Assembly: GCA_944472155.2 (NCBI GenBank)
Contig: OX235277.1
Span: 32,188,804-32,252,803, forward strand
DNA length: 64,000 nt
Source of the DNA: Trichobilharzia szidati
Lineage: Eukaryota; Platyhelminthes; Trematoda; Strigeidida; Schistosomatidae
Reading direction: 5' to 3'
Shown: positions 1-12,565 of the stretch, piece by piece
Layout of the letters: every line of letters begins with the position of its first letter
Position numbering within the stretch: position 1 is the stretch's first letter
Notes under the pieces: generated by a model
The model's database searches: none
Seen by the model: the letters and a program-made list of their open reading frames with translations, nothing else
Told to the model about the DNA's origin: nothing
Position numbers and translations under genes: made by a program

Positions 1-297
1 AACAAAGAAAATAACTGATTTTAGCAGCAACGAAAACAAGAATGAGATGAAACGCAACATATTTGAACAATGTGCACCAGGTTAATTGTGAATAACTGCA
101 GGACAAAAATAAAAGCCAATGCTTAAACGAACGGCTAGGGGATGCCAATCTAAAGGGGCCAACTAACATGGACGAAAATGACCTTAGGGTATCTCACCCT
201 TCCAATGACCTTGAGCGTGTGCGATAATTTTGGTCCTAGTGTCTTATATATTCATTAAACATTACTCATATGCGAGTGTCTGCAATACATTGCGCGA
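1..297. other. No feature recognised
   Basis: AT-rich sequence with no open frame or RNA-like fold that I can assign. It lies upstream of a LINE endonuclease fragment and may be flanking or older LINE sequence. Confidence 0.4.
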
Positions 298-930
298 GTG
301 GATGGTATCGCAATCATAAGTGTCACATTCTGTGACGTCCACAGGAATGAAAGAGTAAACAAAAGAGGAGACGGGTGTCTGGTATATGCTTCTCAATCCA
401 ATGACTCCAATACTTTTACAAACCCAACTATCGACAAACTCCCAGAATCTAAGTGGATAAGCATCCACTTGAATGAAAGTAAAATTCTCGTGGGATGTAT
501 ATACAGAGCCCCTAACAGCCCTAAAACGACTGATAAGTTTATCGGAGAGATACCAGAGCATGTACTTACGCTAGAATTTTACCACAAAGTAGTCTGTGGC
601 GATTTCAACCTCCCTGAAGTGAACTGGTATACCTGCACGGGACCCACGAAGAGCTCCTGGAAGCTATGGATATAGGGGGATGAAAGCAGAGCGTACGCCT
701 CCCAATACGACATGACTGTATTCTCGACTTAATCGTCTGCCACAAAATAGAGCAGGTCTCGATAGAGGTGTGGGAGGAAATCGACGACATTGACCACAAC
801 ATACGGTACTGCACTCCACCTCTTCAACCAACAACTAAACACACACCTAAAAATTCCCCGGTTTACTATGAATGTAGGGACCAAAGAAATGCCAACTGGG
901 AATTCCTACCAGCGCTCTTGAGAAGCTCTG
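298..930 (+). pseudogene. CR1/Jockey-type LINE endonuclease fragment
   Basis: A decayed piece of an apurinic-like endonuclease (EN) from a non-LTR retrotransposon, the domain that nicks target DNA before reverse transcription. The first 125 codons are open and contain the EN landmarks GCIYRAPNS and VVCGDFNLPEVNW, the latter matching the GDFN motif. After a frame change near 660 the reading continues with ILDLIVCH and further EN-like residues to about 930. No RT follows: the sequence turns unrelated before another LINE starts near 1.57 kb, so this is a separate truncated copy. Family membership rests on motif order only. Confidence 0.7.
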
Positions 931-1566
931 ACTAGGATCAGTATTTTACCATAAAGACACCAAATCTTTTCATAAACAGCAAAACACGATTAAAACTAAG
1001 GAAACTGAAAAGAAAATTTTATTTATATAAAGAATTTAGTGCATTACACCAGATACATGAAGCATTTTATAATCCTGAGATGAGACATAAAACTATGGCA
1101 CAACTCGAGGAAAATAAAGCCCTAGGGGGAGTGGCTTTATCGCATAACCCGCCACAATGTCCGCTGCTATTTTGTTCCTTGAATACGACGTGCTTTTTCC
1201 TCTCTAACCGGAAAATACCTATTTTGTGAATTATCTGCTTGGGAAACCTGATCTTCCTAGCCGGTGAATTAAATTCAACCATCACTTACATATTGAATCT
1301 CTGTGTGGTAAGTTCAATTGTCTCGATCTACTGGAAAAGCTTCAGGCGCCACTTCTGTAACAGCATCTTCCTCACTCGTTCAGACAAACGAGACTTGTTG
1401 GTCTACAACGTGACTGCTGTGAACTCGATCATCCAGAAAGTACTAGGTAAAGTCGAAAACCTTTTCTTTTCCTTATCTTGTACTTTTTCAGTCTTATTCT
1501 TGTTCTTATAGGTAGATACTGTTGCTCACTTATTCGTACATAGCATGAGTCATACTAATTGTTAAT
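931..1566. other. Unassigned spacer between two LINE fragments
   Basis: AT-rich sequence with short open frames on both strands that resemble no family I know. It may be the 5' leader of the LINE beginning at 1567. Confidence 0.35.
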
Positions 1567-2835
1567 ATGGCTGTCGAAAGTAGCCTTAGAAAAAGCACTG
1601 GAACACCATATTCTGTAGTCACAAGGACTTCAGCCAGAGAAGGCGAAAACCCACGGACATCAAACCCTTCCCGCATACCGATCCTAAAGACTCATGTAGG
1701 TCCTGCCTGTTCTGATACTACGCCTGCATTGCCACAGTCTAGCGCTGAAATGGCACAGGCAATACCAGGCGGACAGGATACTACACCTGCGTCCACTGAA
1801 AGCCAGAGCGTGAAACAGCGAAACAAAAAGGAAACGCCCAAGACGTCATGATACCTCGAAGGCGTCATCAAGGAAGGTAGACGAATGTCAGGCGTGTAGT
1901 GTCATCGTTTCTAAAACTGACTCAGCACTGGAGTGCAATTTTCGCAATTGATGCGGGTGCCGAAAGCATACTACGAGTTTATGAGAAATAACCCGTGCTC
2001 GTGGTTTTGGTACATCTGTCCACTTTGTCGCCCTGACACAGTCCTACACAGCGTGTCTACGGATAGCAGAACCGACACGCCACTCTTGTGTCAAAACACA
2101 GTCTCATGCAGCTCCCCACCTGCTAACACAACACTACCAAAACTTGGCACACACAGTAAGAAGGAAACTTCAGTCCAACTGACTGAAAATGCCAATCTTC
2201 GTAAAGGGAAGAGTCCCAAGGTTGCACCTACAACATCAGGGAAAGATAGAATTGCCAAAGCACCACTTGCATCCACTAGCAGGCTTGGCAGCACAACAAA
2301 GGCTGACCAGAAGCTGATGAAGCCTAATGTTGCCGATGCAGGAAAGGAATACAAGAAGCCAAAGGCCAAACCTAAGTCTGAGGTTAGTCGGTCCAATTCT
2401 CTTATCCTTTTTAATATACCTGTGAGCAAGGATAGCTTGCTTGAACAACGGGCTCTGTTTGATCAGGAACAGTGGTCCAACTCGTGCAATAAGTTAGGTC
2501 TGAACGTTAGTTCAGTGAAATTGCGCAGGCTGTACAGGGGTGTTCACACGCCTCAGGGAAAGCCACCTCCATCGACAGGAGTTCCGGTATAAGGTTGAGG
2601 TGTGATAAACTATGGGTTGACAGATAACAGGGAGTCACCGGAACTGATGCCTTCTACCTCTATGGTGGTACACGGTGTTCCGGAGCTGGAAACGGGCACT
2701 GCTTGTGAAAAACACATGCATGACGTGCAGCAGTGTAGATGGCTGTCGTCTCACATGGCCCTGGGCGCTTCTGGAGCCATCTCCATTTCCCGACCACCTC
2801 GCCCCGCTCACCTCACACTGATAAGCCCTCCATAG
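1567..2835 (+). pseudogene. LINE ORF1 remnant with damaged PHD-like zinc finger
   Basis: ORF1-type protein expected to bind RNA or DNA for a CR1-clade LINE. The first frame (94 codons from ATG 1567) is Ser/Thr/Pro-rich. Near 1880-1900 the residues DECQACSVIV open a finger, and after a frame change near 1935 the reading WFWYICPLCRPDT closes it, matching the end of PHD-like fingers found in some CR1 ORF1 proteins. The middle Cys/His pairs are missing, which suggests a small deletion at the frameshift. A Lys/Ser-rich stretch and a segment reading NSLILFNIPVSKDS follow, then another stop near 2590. Function is inferred from position upstream of EN-RT. Confidence 0.55.
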
Positions 2836-3039
2836 CTGCTAAGTGTCACATTCAACTCCCCGGAGCAGTTGGCCGTTGCACTTCAACGGTGGTGTGAGAT
2901 CAATGGGAAAATGGGAGGACACATCCGATGATGCGAAAGCAGACCTCGAACCATAAGGAGGCAGCAAATTGAGGCTTTCATTGGAGTCGGCCAACTAGTC
3001 CGAACATTAAGTCCCCTACCAGCAGACAGCTTCAAGTCA

Positions 3040-4007
3040 ACTGCTTTACAGCACACTGAGGTTGTAAGACTCACTGTCAGCTGCCTATATAGCAAAGTGG
3101 GAGGACTGAGGGGAAAAGTAGGCGAACTCAGAAATCTCCAAGCACACCTACAACTGAAAATGATCATTCTCACCGAAACATGGCTATCCCCCACTATCGC
3201 TGACAACTAAATCGGTATAGGTGACATGGTTTTGATCAGGAGAGACAGGGATAATTAGGAAGGAGGGGGAGTTGCTATATACTTTGACAGCGCAACGGAC
3301 CCACACTTATTGAACTCCCAGACTCCATATGGTGTCATTTCACCGTAGGACACACCAAGCATTTACTGGGTAGCATCTACCGATCTCCCACCTGAGGAGC
3401 AGAACACAATCAGCTACTGCTCAGCACTATCACAGGGATATGAGACTTGGGCTATGACCAAAGCACCATAGCTGCAGATTCCAATGCCCCATCACTGAAC
3501 CTTGGCTCGGGGTATGCTGAGGGAATATTTCGACGAAATCTACTGCAAACTATTGGAAACACGGGACTGACTGAGAACGTTGGAGACGACACTAGGTGGG
3601 GCCCCAGTGGAAAGTCATCAAAACTAGACTATATTCTAACTAGTGACCAACTACTCGTCGAAAAGGTTCAGATCATGACTCATCTAAGAAGCAGTGACTG
3701 TGCAGTCATAGGTTTCGATCTCGTTCTCCGTGAGCGTTTGCAGTGGGACGTTACGCGACCATGTCTGTGTTATAGCAAGGCTGACTATGCTGAAATGCGG
3801 AGGCTCTTGTCCGATACAGACTTGCCGTTGGCATGGGATGAGCTGTCTGTGGATGAACACTGGGAGGTGGTAAAAGAGATTATTCATACAGCAACCTCCA
3901 ATACCGTTCCTTTTGGTCACAACATAGCCCAAAAGAAAGTCATCATGACTGAGGAGAGGCACGCAACGTATTCTTCAAGCAAAGTGGTTTACGTGGCGCG
4001 GAGCTAA
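3040..4007 (+). pseudogene. LINE endonuclease domain (ORF2 N-terminus), inactivated
   Basis: Target-nicking EN domain of the CR1-type LINE. From about 3060 the frame reads SCLYSKVGG and then ILTETWLSP, the TETW motif carrying the catalytic Glu, followed by RRDRD and EGGGVAIYF; two in-frame stops interrupt it near 3208 and 3256. A second open stretch (3447-4007) holds DTRWGPSGKSSKLDYILTS and RSSDCAVIGFDLV. In the EN family that last site is normally SDH, with a catalytic His; here it is SDC. Stops, frame changes and the missing His all indicate a dead domain. It continues into the RT domain downstream. Confidence 0.75.
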
Positions 4008-4077
4008 GAATCAGATCGACCACGACGCATACCTGGAACTCAGGAACCGGTGCAACGCAAGAGTCAGGAGGGGCAGG

Positions 4078-5173
4078 ATGTCATTCCAGGCTTACCTTGC
4101 TAAAAATCTCCTAGTAAACCCAGAGAACTTGTACCGATTCATGTCGGAAAGAAAACCAACCAACCAGGGGTCATGCGCCTTAGTAGGCGCAAACGGTCAA
4201 TATCTCACTAGTCTGGAGATGGCTGAAACATTCAGTTTAGCCTTCACCAAACATCTGAACAGCAATGTGGGTATTACCATTACGGACCAAAATGGTAGCA
4301 CCACTATTTCACAGGAGGAAGACCTAGTGGCTACTCCGCAAATAAACCCGGCGATAGTACTAGGAAGGCTACAGAGACTCACACCTGGGAAGTTCCCAGA
4401 TTGTGACGACATCAGGCCATCTGTTCTGAAACAGTGCGCCGAAGCTCTCTGTAGGCGCTTATGCGACTTGTTCCAACACTCCGTGGAAAAGGGGAAACTG
4501 CGAAGAGAGTGGAAAAGAAGCATCTTCTCTCCTATCTTCAAGAGTGGGGATACGCAAAATCCCACTAGTTAAGACCAGCAGATCTACTCCCAGTGGTATC
4601 AAAAGTACTGGTATCAAAAGTATTATTGACAATCACATCAGGGAATACCTCGATAGGTCTAATATACTCTATGAAGCCCAACACGGTTTCAGGAAAGGAA
4701 GATCCTGCTTTACTAACTTACTATCACTTTGAGACGATTGGATATCATGCTGGGATATGAATGTTCCAGTCTATGTTGTTTTCCTAGACTTTGAGAAGGC
4801 ATTCGACACTGTTCACCATGACCTTCTCCTACGCAAAATAAGCCAGGTAGGCATAGGTAAGCCACTTCTGTCATGGTTGAAGGACTACCTAGCTGAAAGG
4901 CGATTTTGTACTGAGGTCAATCGAGTCCGGTCATCTTGGCACAACTCGTCATCAGGAGTGTCGCAGATTTCTATCCTAGGACCGCTGATGTTTTTGAATT
5001 TTATCAATAATCTACCATGCCGTCTGAGCTGCATGACTCTTCTATACGCTGACGACGTGAAGATATGGCGGGGGATAAAGTGTCCGGAGGACTCAGATAG
5101 GCTACAGGAAGATAGTGCGGAAAGAATTAGATATAGTGACTGCTTGGTCGTATATATGGAACCTAAAATTTAA
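4078..5173 (+). pseudogene. LINE reverse transcriptase domain, broken
   Basis: RT domain of the same LINE, which would copy element RNA at a nicked target. The thumb-proximal part reads GKFPDCDDIRPSVLKQCAEA and then IFSPIFKSGD. After a frame change near 4565 it continues with YEAQHGFRKGRSC, a frame change near 4735, and FLDFEKAFDTVHHD (motif A). Motif B is altered to SGVSQISILGPLMF where PQG is usual, and LLYADDVKIW supplies the YADD box (motif C). At least two frameshifts and the altered motif B mean no functional enzyme. Motif order and spacing fit the CR1/Jockey group better than RTE. Confidence 0.85.
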
Positions 5174-5392
5174 CCTTAAAAAAGTGGTTGGATCTGCTTC
5201 GGCACACCCCCAATTGACTTGAAATTAACGCTCCAATCTCCGAAGCGTCGTTGACTCATGCCTCAGGTACTCTAGTGACCTAACATTCTCTGAACAAGTG
5301 ACATCACAGACCCAAAAGTCGAGGATGCTCTTAGGATGCACACTCAGGAACTTTCATGACAATGAAGCCAGGTAATTCTGTACAAAACATGT

Positions 5393-5815
5393 TTGAGGGC
5401 ACTACTAGAATACTGTCCATTTATTATTAGCAGCACTAGCATATATGACAAGCTGGGGATGGAAAGTATCCAACGATATTTCACGTCCAAACTACTTGGC
5501 TACGATTGTAGAAAAGTCTACATCTCACGGTGTATGATTCTAAATCTTGACCCATTTTGGACGAGACGACTTATTATAAACCTAATATTCTTCTTTAAGG
5601 TCCTTCACAAAATACCATTCTCAGACAATAATGATATGACTACAGAGGGTAGGAACCTAATTAATTAGTGGTATCTCGCGCATTCCTTATAATAATAGGA
5701 TGGAGCATTTAAATCTCTTCCCATTATCATACCGAAGGAAGAGAGGCGACTTAATTTTGGCATGCTGTATATTGAAGGGTGATATATGGAGTGCCCTGTG
5801 CAATGGAATGATTAT
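5393..5815 (+). pseudogene. LINE C-terminal domain fragment
   Basis: C-terminal segment of the CR1-type LINE protein. The frame contains ALLEYCPFII and LGMESIQRYFTSKLLGY, matching the LEY...W...LE.IQRR.T pattern after the RT in CR1-type proteins. After a stop at 5668 the text continues as LNLFPLSYRRKRGDLILA, the RR..GDLI element of the same region. A PLE tail interrupts the domain just after this point. Confidence 0.7.
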
Positions 5816-5821
5816 GAGCAA

Positions 5822-5965
5822 TGATATGATTATGAGCAATAAATTGTGCTCGAAACGTCATCAGTAAATATTACTGTATAACACTGTGAGACTCTATCAA
5901 GATAAAAAATTACCCATAATGGAATTACACTCTACCACAGTGCCCAAGTTTTATTCTTATATTAA
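5822..5965 (+). mobile_element. Severely 5'-truncated PLE: 3' tail only
   Basis: About 144 bp that match the outer ends of the long PLE copies near 19.05-19.19 kb and 39.87-40.0 kb, including the last codons (NKLCSKRHQ, stop) and the full non-coding tail ending in TTATTCTTATATTA. It sits inside the C-terminal region of a LINE. Extreme 5' truncation with an intact 3' end fits target-primed reverse transcription that stopped early. A short AATGATT occurs near both borders and may be the target duplication, but repeats within the border blur this. Confidence 0.8.
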
Positions 5966-6330
5966 TGATTTGATTACTGCCTACAAAATAACAAATGACC
6001 AGATCACCCAAACAAAGGTGTTCTGCCATTGAGTAGGTATAGGCTCCCTCGTTGAAATCCTAGAAGGATAGCTCATCAGAGGGCAAGGACCTAGGTGCGC
6101 TCCCACTTCTTTTCCCTGCCGGTTTGCCATCCCTGGAATTGCTTACTGGCAGATGTAGCTATGGCATCGTCTGTGGATGCTTAAAGCGAAGGCTGGACAA
6201 CCATACAGCGACACAAGGACTGCATCCAAATGGCCTATCCCCTTAAACTCCCATACACCATTCAGGGGTTGACAATTGAACTTGTCGTTTGCTTCTTTAC
6301 TTTCTCTCCCGTCTTACTCTCCTGACAACT
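5966..6330 (+). pseudogene. Resumed LINE C-terminus and 3' region
   Basis: Downstream of the PLE tail the text reads DLITAYKITND and later, in another frame, SLPVCHPWN and ADVAMASSVDA, which match the end of CR1-type proteins (RR..GDLI...WN.LP..V..A.S...FK). The AT-rich 3' region follows. Confidence 0.5.
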
Positions 6331-7984
6331 TTAACTACATTTATTAATATTATCATTATTACCGATATATGTACATATTATTCTTCAAATTTAATCAGCT
6401 GACTGTTGTCACGTTTCCTTTATTTCTTTTTCTGTCTGTTAGTCTGAATACCTTCACTAATTATATCTATTATTATTATCTCTTTTCTATTGACGACGAT
6501 ACCGAAGGACCAACCGGTGAAAGGATCAACTCCATTCACAGTAGTAACAGTCTTAACACACCCCATATTACAAACCACATATGATTAATCCCTGCACTAT
6601 TCCTTTTAGAGTCAACCGAAGCTACGACAGTCGAGTGGCGGGACGAGCTGTGCAGACGTTTACCGAAGATCAGGTATTGTATATTGGATATGGGTTTCAG
6701 GTGGCCTTGATTTTGGGGGAAGATTCAACTGATGTAAATGTAATAGAACAGCACAGACGATAATAAATATATCAAGCACGCATGGATAAGACATGGAAAG
6801 CAGAACACAGACTCGGGTCGAGACACTGTATAACTACCAACCGAATCAATAGCAGAAGGAGTCAAAGATATATACAACAAAAGAGCTAGTCTATAACCGT
6901 TCAGCGACCACCGGGTATTGAACTGACACCTCCTTTTGAATTTGAACCACTACATAATATTGCGATTTCATGGACATAACTTAGGCTCATAGGTGAAAGA
7001 AAGTTATTATCCTTGAATAAGGAAAAGTTGTTCAGAAGGTTAGGAGGACTTTATTGTCAGTTTATTCGTATATATACTATTGCGTATCGAATTGCACCGC
7101 GATTCCACATGTAGCAAAAGATTATGAATACCTTGCTCTTCTCTTCTGCACAAGAAAGTCACTTCACAAGATTCACTATATTAAGCTCAGTAAGGACAAA
7201 TATAAATTTTTCCACTTCACTGTTTCGAGTTAATTTGCGAACTGTGTAGGCCCCTAAAGTGATGCATTTGGCATGCATGCTTCATAGTGAAATCAGGAGT
7301 GTGCATATTGTACTAAATCTTCTGCGCTTTCTGTATGGATTCGATGTTCATCAAGTGGCCATTTAACAACTGCTGAGTGTTGCATGCGATCAAGCTAAAA
7401 TTATAACTGGTAATTCCAAGAATTGTTGTCGCTTTCATTGGCAGCAGTTCACAGCCTATTGAGTTTACGCAAGTACAATACCCATTTCAGTTAACTGAGG
7501 AGACATTAACTAGGGTTCTGGAAAAGTAGTACGTCAGTATGTGAATTTCATGAATCTGTAGATTGCATTCCATTCACTTATTACTGAAACTAAACTATGA
7601 GGGAACTGATATTTCCAAGAAGGATATAATACAAGGTTCATTTCTACAACTGTCGTCCTTATTTTAGTTCACTTTCATCATACATTTATTAACAGAATCG
7701 CCTGTCACTCACTTTAGGGACTTACTAAGGAACAGTCTCGTCAACTAAGTGTATGCTGATCATATTGTTCACTTAAGCTGTGAGAAGTGACCATTGAAGC
7801 TGGAAGCTATGAAAAGACTACTGGTTTTTGATCGTAGTGTCTGTGCCCTTTATTCTGTGTTAAGTAGTCTAATATGGTGAGTAATATTGGGGTTAGGCTT
7901 AGTGTTTAGTAGAAATGTGACTCCAGACGTTGTAAATGACAGATTCATTCACTTTGTGTAATCTCACATATCTGAGCAACCCCC
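6331..7984. other. Long stretch without an assignable gene
   Basis: AT-rich DNA with short ATT runs near 6340-6480 and two small open frames (71 and 60 codons, 6369-6763) that overlap by a few bases and match nothing I recognise. The remainder shows no coding pattern or tRNA-like motif. Confidence 0.4.
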
Positions 7985-8145
7985 TTTTTCCATATTACTG
8001 TTCGTCTTCCATCACATTTATACTCATTAGAGTTCCATTTAATTTCTTTTTTCCCTACCTTTTTGTGCCACATGGAATGTCATAACCTAAATGGGTGCAC
8101 TTGAGTACAAACTTGTATGTTGAAAGTCAGTCTATTAAAATGATC
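7985..8145 (+). repeat. 3'-end fragment of an EN-RT LINE family
   Basis: The segment around 8072-8110 (CCACATGGAATGT, then TGGGTGCACTTGAGTAC) resembles the non-coding 3' end at 34230-34275 and, more weakly, 56540-56580, which follow C-terminal coding fragments of one LINE family. It is probably a diverged 3' stub of that family. Confidence 0.4.
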
Positions 8146-11104
8146 TATCGTCCACGTATAATGAAATACTAAGACGTGGGTAAAATTAAGCGAAATGCCA
8201 ACAAATGATAGTTGTATTTTTCATTTGGTTCTTGTCTACCTGAAGAAAGAGTTATCTCACGATAATTTCTCCTCTTACCCGAGATAACTCTCACAGTCTG
8301 TCTCGTTATATCTCATGAGTTAGTTTATCTTTTCCCGTATCCCAAATGTGAAGTCGAAACACATCTGATAACATATGTTTTGCTTATTACCAATTGAATA
8401 TAATATTTTCCTGGTGTGGAATGTAACAAATCGAACTGCTGCACTTCTGTGTTGAGTTCTATGTTAAACTCAGTCAGTCAGCTTTGTCACTGCAGCTGCA
8501 TAGTGTCACAACACACTCCAGTATTAATCGGCTTAAACAATTATTAATGCCGTTTCCTCAGTATTCTATGCATTTTTCCAATTCCTTAAATTGTGCAGAT
8601 AAGGTGCACCGAAGAAGAAAACATAAACCAAAAATCAGTAACACTGACATAAGAAGTGACGTGAATAGAAGTGAATGAGATGAGAGATTTTCTTATTCTT
8701 GTAGTACGCCTGTCTAAAACACTTATCTTATGCATTACTTGTGTCCTAATTGTTCCATTTTTGTCCTCCGCATTGCAGGTTACCAGTCTTTGTAGACATT
8801 CTACTAGATGTCGTCATACATAGCGGCTGCAAGCAGTCTTTCAACACATCTCCTTCACAGAGCTGTTGTGACGAAGCCTTGAGATTATTCACATTTGGCC
8901 GTAGCACAGTTAGAATGCTTATCTTACTGATGCAATGACATGCAAAACTTGTAAATTTTACTGTGAAGTTTGTCTGTAATAACATTCTTTGCATAGTAAA
9001 TACAAAGCTTGTGATGACAATTAGTCATTGCGTTGATAGGTCCGTATATATCTGAAAAAAATCTGACCTCATATCAGTTCTCAAGAATACTTTCGCTAAG
9101 TGCCCACACTTCTGCTTAGTACCAAGTGCTACTCGTGGTCCATGAAATACTGTTCACTGCATTCGTAACTAAATATCAGACCATCGTTATATGGAGTAGT
9201 CAGACAGAAGGCGTATGAAATTTAGATGTTAATGTGTGTTCACAGTTAATGACACTATATAAATATACATCTTTAATTTCCAAACAAAAAATTTTATAGG
9301 GCAATTTAGGGCTGAGCGCAGTCGGTTAATAGGGTACTCATTACTTTATACACCATGTATAGGTGAAATGCTTCTATTCAGTTTTCGGCAAAGCTGCAAT
9401 ATCTCCCTGCAGTGTTCTTTCACTGCACTTTCACTTGGTATTCAGGAATCCAGCCAAAAGCATGTGCGACAAAGTCCAATTACTTTTTCAACTGAAAGCG
9501 GTAGTATTGATATTAAGAGTGATTTACCTGTAAACTGAGGGACTCTAGTGTAACGCGGCACTACATCTCAGCAGGGTATTCTTCCTGCAGGTACAAGTAC
9601 AGTTCATGGACTCAGCGTTTGTTAAATATGGAAATGTCCCATTGAGTAATGTAGACGAAAGGCTGGTGAAATGTGACGCGCCTGCAGAGATGTAGGTATG
9701 TGTTACTTCACGTGAACTCTGGGCCATATCGAGAGGGCATTCCTTTAAATCGACCCTCCGCTGTACGCTAGATTATTGTCCGTATATATATGTAATGACA
9801 CGGTATTTACCTAGTTTACATATAGTTACGGAATGTACATTATATGAAGGACCACAAATGGATTTTGCGAAAACCAGTGGTGCTCCTTCTTAAGTTTTAA
9901 CGGGCCTCACTTTGACTAACACGATCAAGGTAATAGATTGTGACGTGGCGTGTTCTGTGGCTGCGAATCGCAGTTGCCTTGTTTTGAATTAATATCACGC
10001 GTCTAATCTTATTAACCGATGTATATAGTTCTTCCTTAATGGTACACTACGATACCTAGAAGTCGGGAACACGCGGTTCCCGCAGATCTACTTTTGCTTC
10101 CTCACTGTAATTGGGGAGTCAGCTGGTGTTGTGGTAGTACAAAAACAGCTCCAAATCCAAGTGTTTTCTAGACGTGAACATATTTTCCTACTTTGGCGAC
10201 AATTTAGTCTTTTTATCAAGAAACATCTAAGGATATGAACCTTTGCTTAGTAATTAAAAACGAAAAGTAAACGCCATGTTACTAACTTATTCAAAATGCA
10301 CAATTATGAGTGGTTCTAACCCTTGACTACTGCATTAGTACTCTTCTTCATACATCATCCTCCCAGCTCCTAAGTAGTGATAGTAATTACTGCTAACAAA
10401 TTTATCAGGACTACAAGTATGTAATGCATATTAACGACAATATAACTCAAAGACAGACGTTTCTTCCAAATGCACTACTCACTATAACGCATGACCCTAA
10501 TCTTCCAAACGCTGTAGCTAACAACATTTTCAGAAGTTAATATTCACTATCAACAAGTAGAATATCAATTTGAGGGGTAGGGAACACATTTATTAGTAAC
10601 TTAACAAAGAATAAAAGATCAGCGATACTAGAGATCACTTTCTTCAGCAACGAACGCCATGAGGTCGCCAAAATTACCGAGTAGCCGAAAAAACAAGGGC
10701 TCATAGGATGTTTACATGAATACCACTAATAATATAATAATTAACGAGTTAACACAGTAATAATTAATGAAGTTCATATCGGTCACCGTTTTCGACACAA
10801 GTGGATAATTAGACAAAGCAGTGAGAGGATGTAATTTGTATGAATCGTGTAATGTACTTGCGCGACACACTTCGATCAATCTGATCACACACGGACTTGT
10901 CATAGGAATATATCTGAAGTTAATAACGAGTTAATGGGTGGGAAAATAAGCTTGTGTCAAGTTAAAATAACATATTGTAGGTCAAAACGACAATGAGGAT
11001 CACTACACCAAATACCAGAGGGAATAGTGCAGCTGCCCTGACTGGTATCAAAACAAAGTTTATCAAGAAAAGTGGATTTTAGTGTGATGGAAAATTGTTT
11101 TTGA
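8146..11104. other. Long stretch without an assignable gene
   Basis: Several frames of 60-82 codons exist on both strands, but they overlap each other and show no conserved motif. No splice-consistent coding blocks, tRNA-like boxes or long repeats were seen. Very old repeats cannot be excluded. Confidence 0.4.
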
Positions 11105-11420
11105 ACACATAGAGGTGGTCTAAACTTCCTAATCACCAGCTAAACCATCCACAAACTTTAGGATAGGCCCCAAATACTTCTCATCGATAGGTTTAAAATA
11201 TGTGTTAACATCAATTTTATATCCCGTCTCTATAATATGTTTCTTAATAGAGGAGCTAGGTCTCCTTTTCCAATCATTAATAGGTTTTGGGGATTCTATT
11301 TGCTTCTGGATCCACTTAGGAATGTGCTCTGAAGCCCCTATTTGCAGAAATCGATTAGTCTTCCATACTTCCATAGCTTCAATAAATGTAGGACACTGCG
11401 TCTACATGATTCCAAGATAA
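11105..11420 (-). pseudogene. PLE C-terminal fragment (end of GIY-YIG region)
   Basis: Reading the minus strand, an 81-codon frame contains ASEHIPKWIQKQI and SSSIKKHIIETGYKIDVNT. The second resembles [20 protein letters not shown] in the PLE at 37.2 kb, where it follows the GIY-YIG nuclease residues. The first (tailward-out helical element ending IPKW) and the text TFIEAMEVWKTNR fit the C-terminal part of a PLE protein. The RT part is absent, so this is a short decayed relic. The family differs from the long PLE dimers in this window. Confidence 0.6.
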
Positions 11421-12555
11421 TCCTGCGAACTGCCGTTGTACAAAGGCACGCAATGAAGCTTCAGGATAATAGAGAAGTGCGGGAGGTCTAAGAAAACAAA
11501 CTCAATAGAAGGACGAAATGGCGCACACCTTAGGTGTCCTTACTTACCTGGTTACGACGATGTTTAAGTTTTCAAATCCAGCAAAGTACTAGGATATGTT
11601 GTTGTGTGCATTTAACTCATTAAAAAGTTTTGACAGAAAACACCAAATGTAGCGAGTGTTCGTAAAACATATGATCACCAATCTTTGCTTGTATTCATGA
11701 ATCCCATTGACTTTTAGCAGTCTAAACAACACACAAAAGTGCAGAAGCGCGAAGTCGATATCAACCATATTCTTCGGTTCCTGGAACAGAAACAGGTGCT
11801 GTATGACAGCTGATTGGAGAATTTACAGCCGATTATAGATTGCCAGCGGGCTGCAGAGAAATTTTTCAAGAGACAGTCATCGAAGTGTACTCGAAGCATA
11901 CTCGGCATACAAAATATCCATCGCACGAACCATATATTTAAGCGTCCCGCCACACAAACAGTACGTAACTGCTCAAGGACATTATGAAACAACAGTTTTC
12001 ATATAAATTCATCCAACAAGAGCCTAATAAGCACCAAAATCAACTGCAGTTTCCTGAACAACTAGCCCCAACTCGAATCAACTGAACCGGGCAAATGCCG
12101 CCAAGGTGAAGCTGGTGGCGCCACTTCAAATGGGAGACATGCTATATAATCTCCCGTGAATGTCAGTTTAGATAGTAATCTAGAACCACTGAACTATCTG
12201 CTGCAACTTGGTGCATCTCAGCCACACTGACATCACTAAAGAGATGCATAATACATACAGATGAGAAAACATAACAAAAGCATTTAGAAAGGTTTTCATA
12301 CATTGTTTCATTTGTTTCCGCCACCACAAATGTAGAACTTATTAGCCTTACTATGCCACGGGTTAATTTGTGGCGATGTAATATAGACAGCGTGTTCCAA
12401 TGGCATATGATTCCCACACATTCCCACAATTCAGTATGGCATTAGCAACAGAATACGATGTATCTATCTGAACGTTCTGTTTCATGTCGTTTATTGTAAA
12501 CCAATAAACTGTATACATATAAACAGTGGTTTGATTAGTGGAAAATATACCCTGG
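11421..12555. other. Mostly unassigned; possible gag/LTR scraps
   Basis: Around 11720-12080 the + strand can be read as a glutamine- and charge-rich fragment (ILRFLEQKQVLYDS) that is vaguely gag-like. The 12480-12540 stretch has AATAAA and a TATACATATA run just before the gag-like frame at 12566 and could be the end of a 5' LTR. Neither is firm. Confidence 0.25.
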
Positions 12556-12565
12556 CTTCCATGTC

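Larger units (their letters stand above)
1567..6330 (+). mobile_element. Degenerate CR1/Jockey-type LINE (ORF1, EN, RT, C-terminus)
   Basis: An almost complete but broken non-LTR retrotransposon. In order it has an ORF1 remnant, an EN domain, an RT domain and the conserved C-terminal region, all on the + strand with several stops and frame changes. The C-terminal part is interrupted near 5.82-5.97 kb by a short PLE 3' tail and resumes with residues reading WNCLLADVAMAS, like the WNSLP element near the end of many CR1-type proteins. The 3' limit is uncertain; an AT-rich stretch with short ATT runs follows. The copy cannot be autonomous. Confidence 0.75.

Noticed and set aside
8484..9727. Small frames on both strands as possible host genes
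   Set aside because: No splice-consistent coding pattern, no motif, and mutually overlapping.
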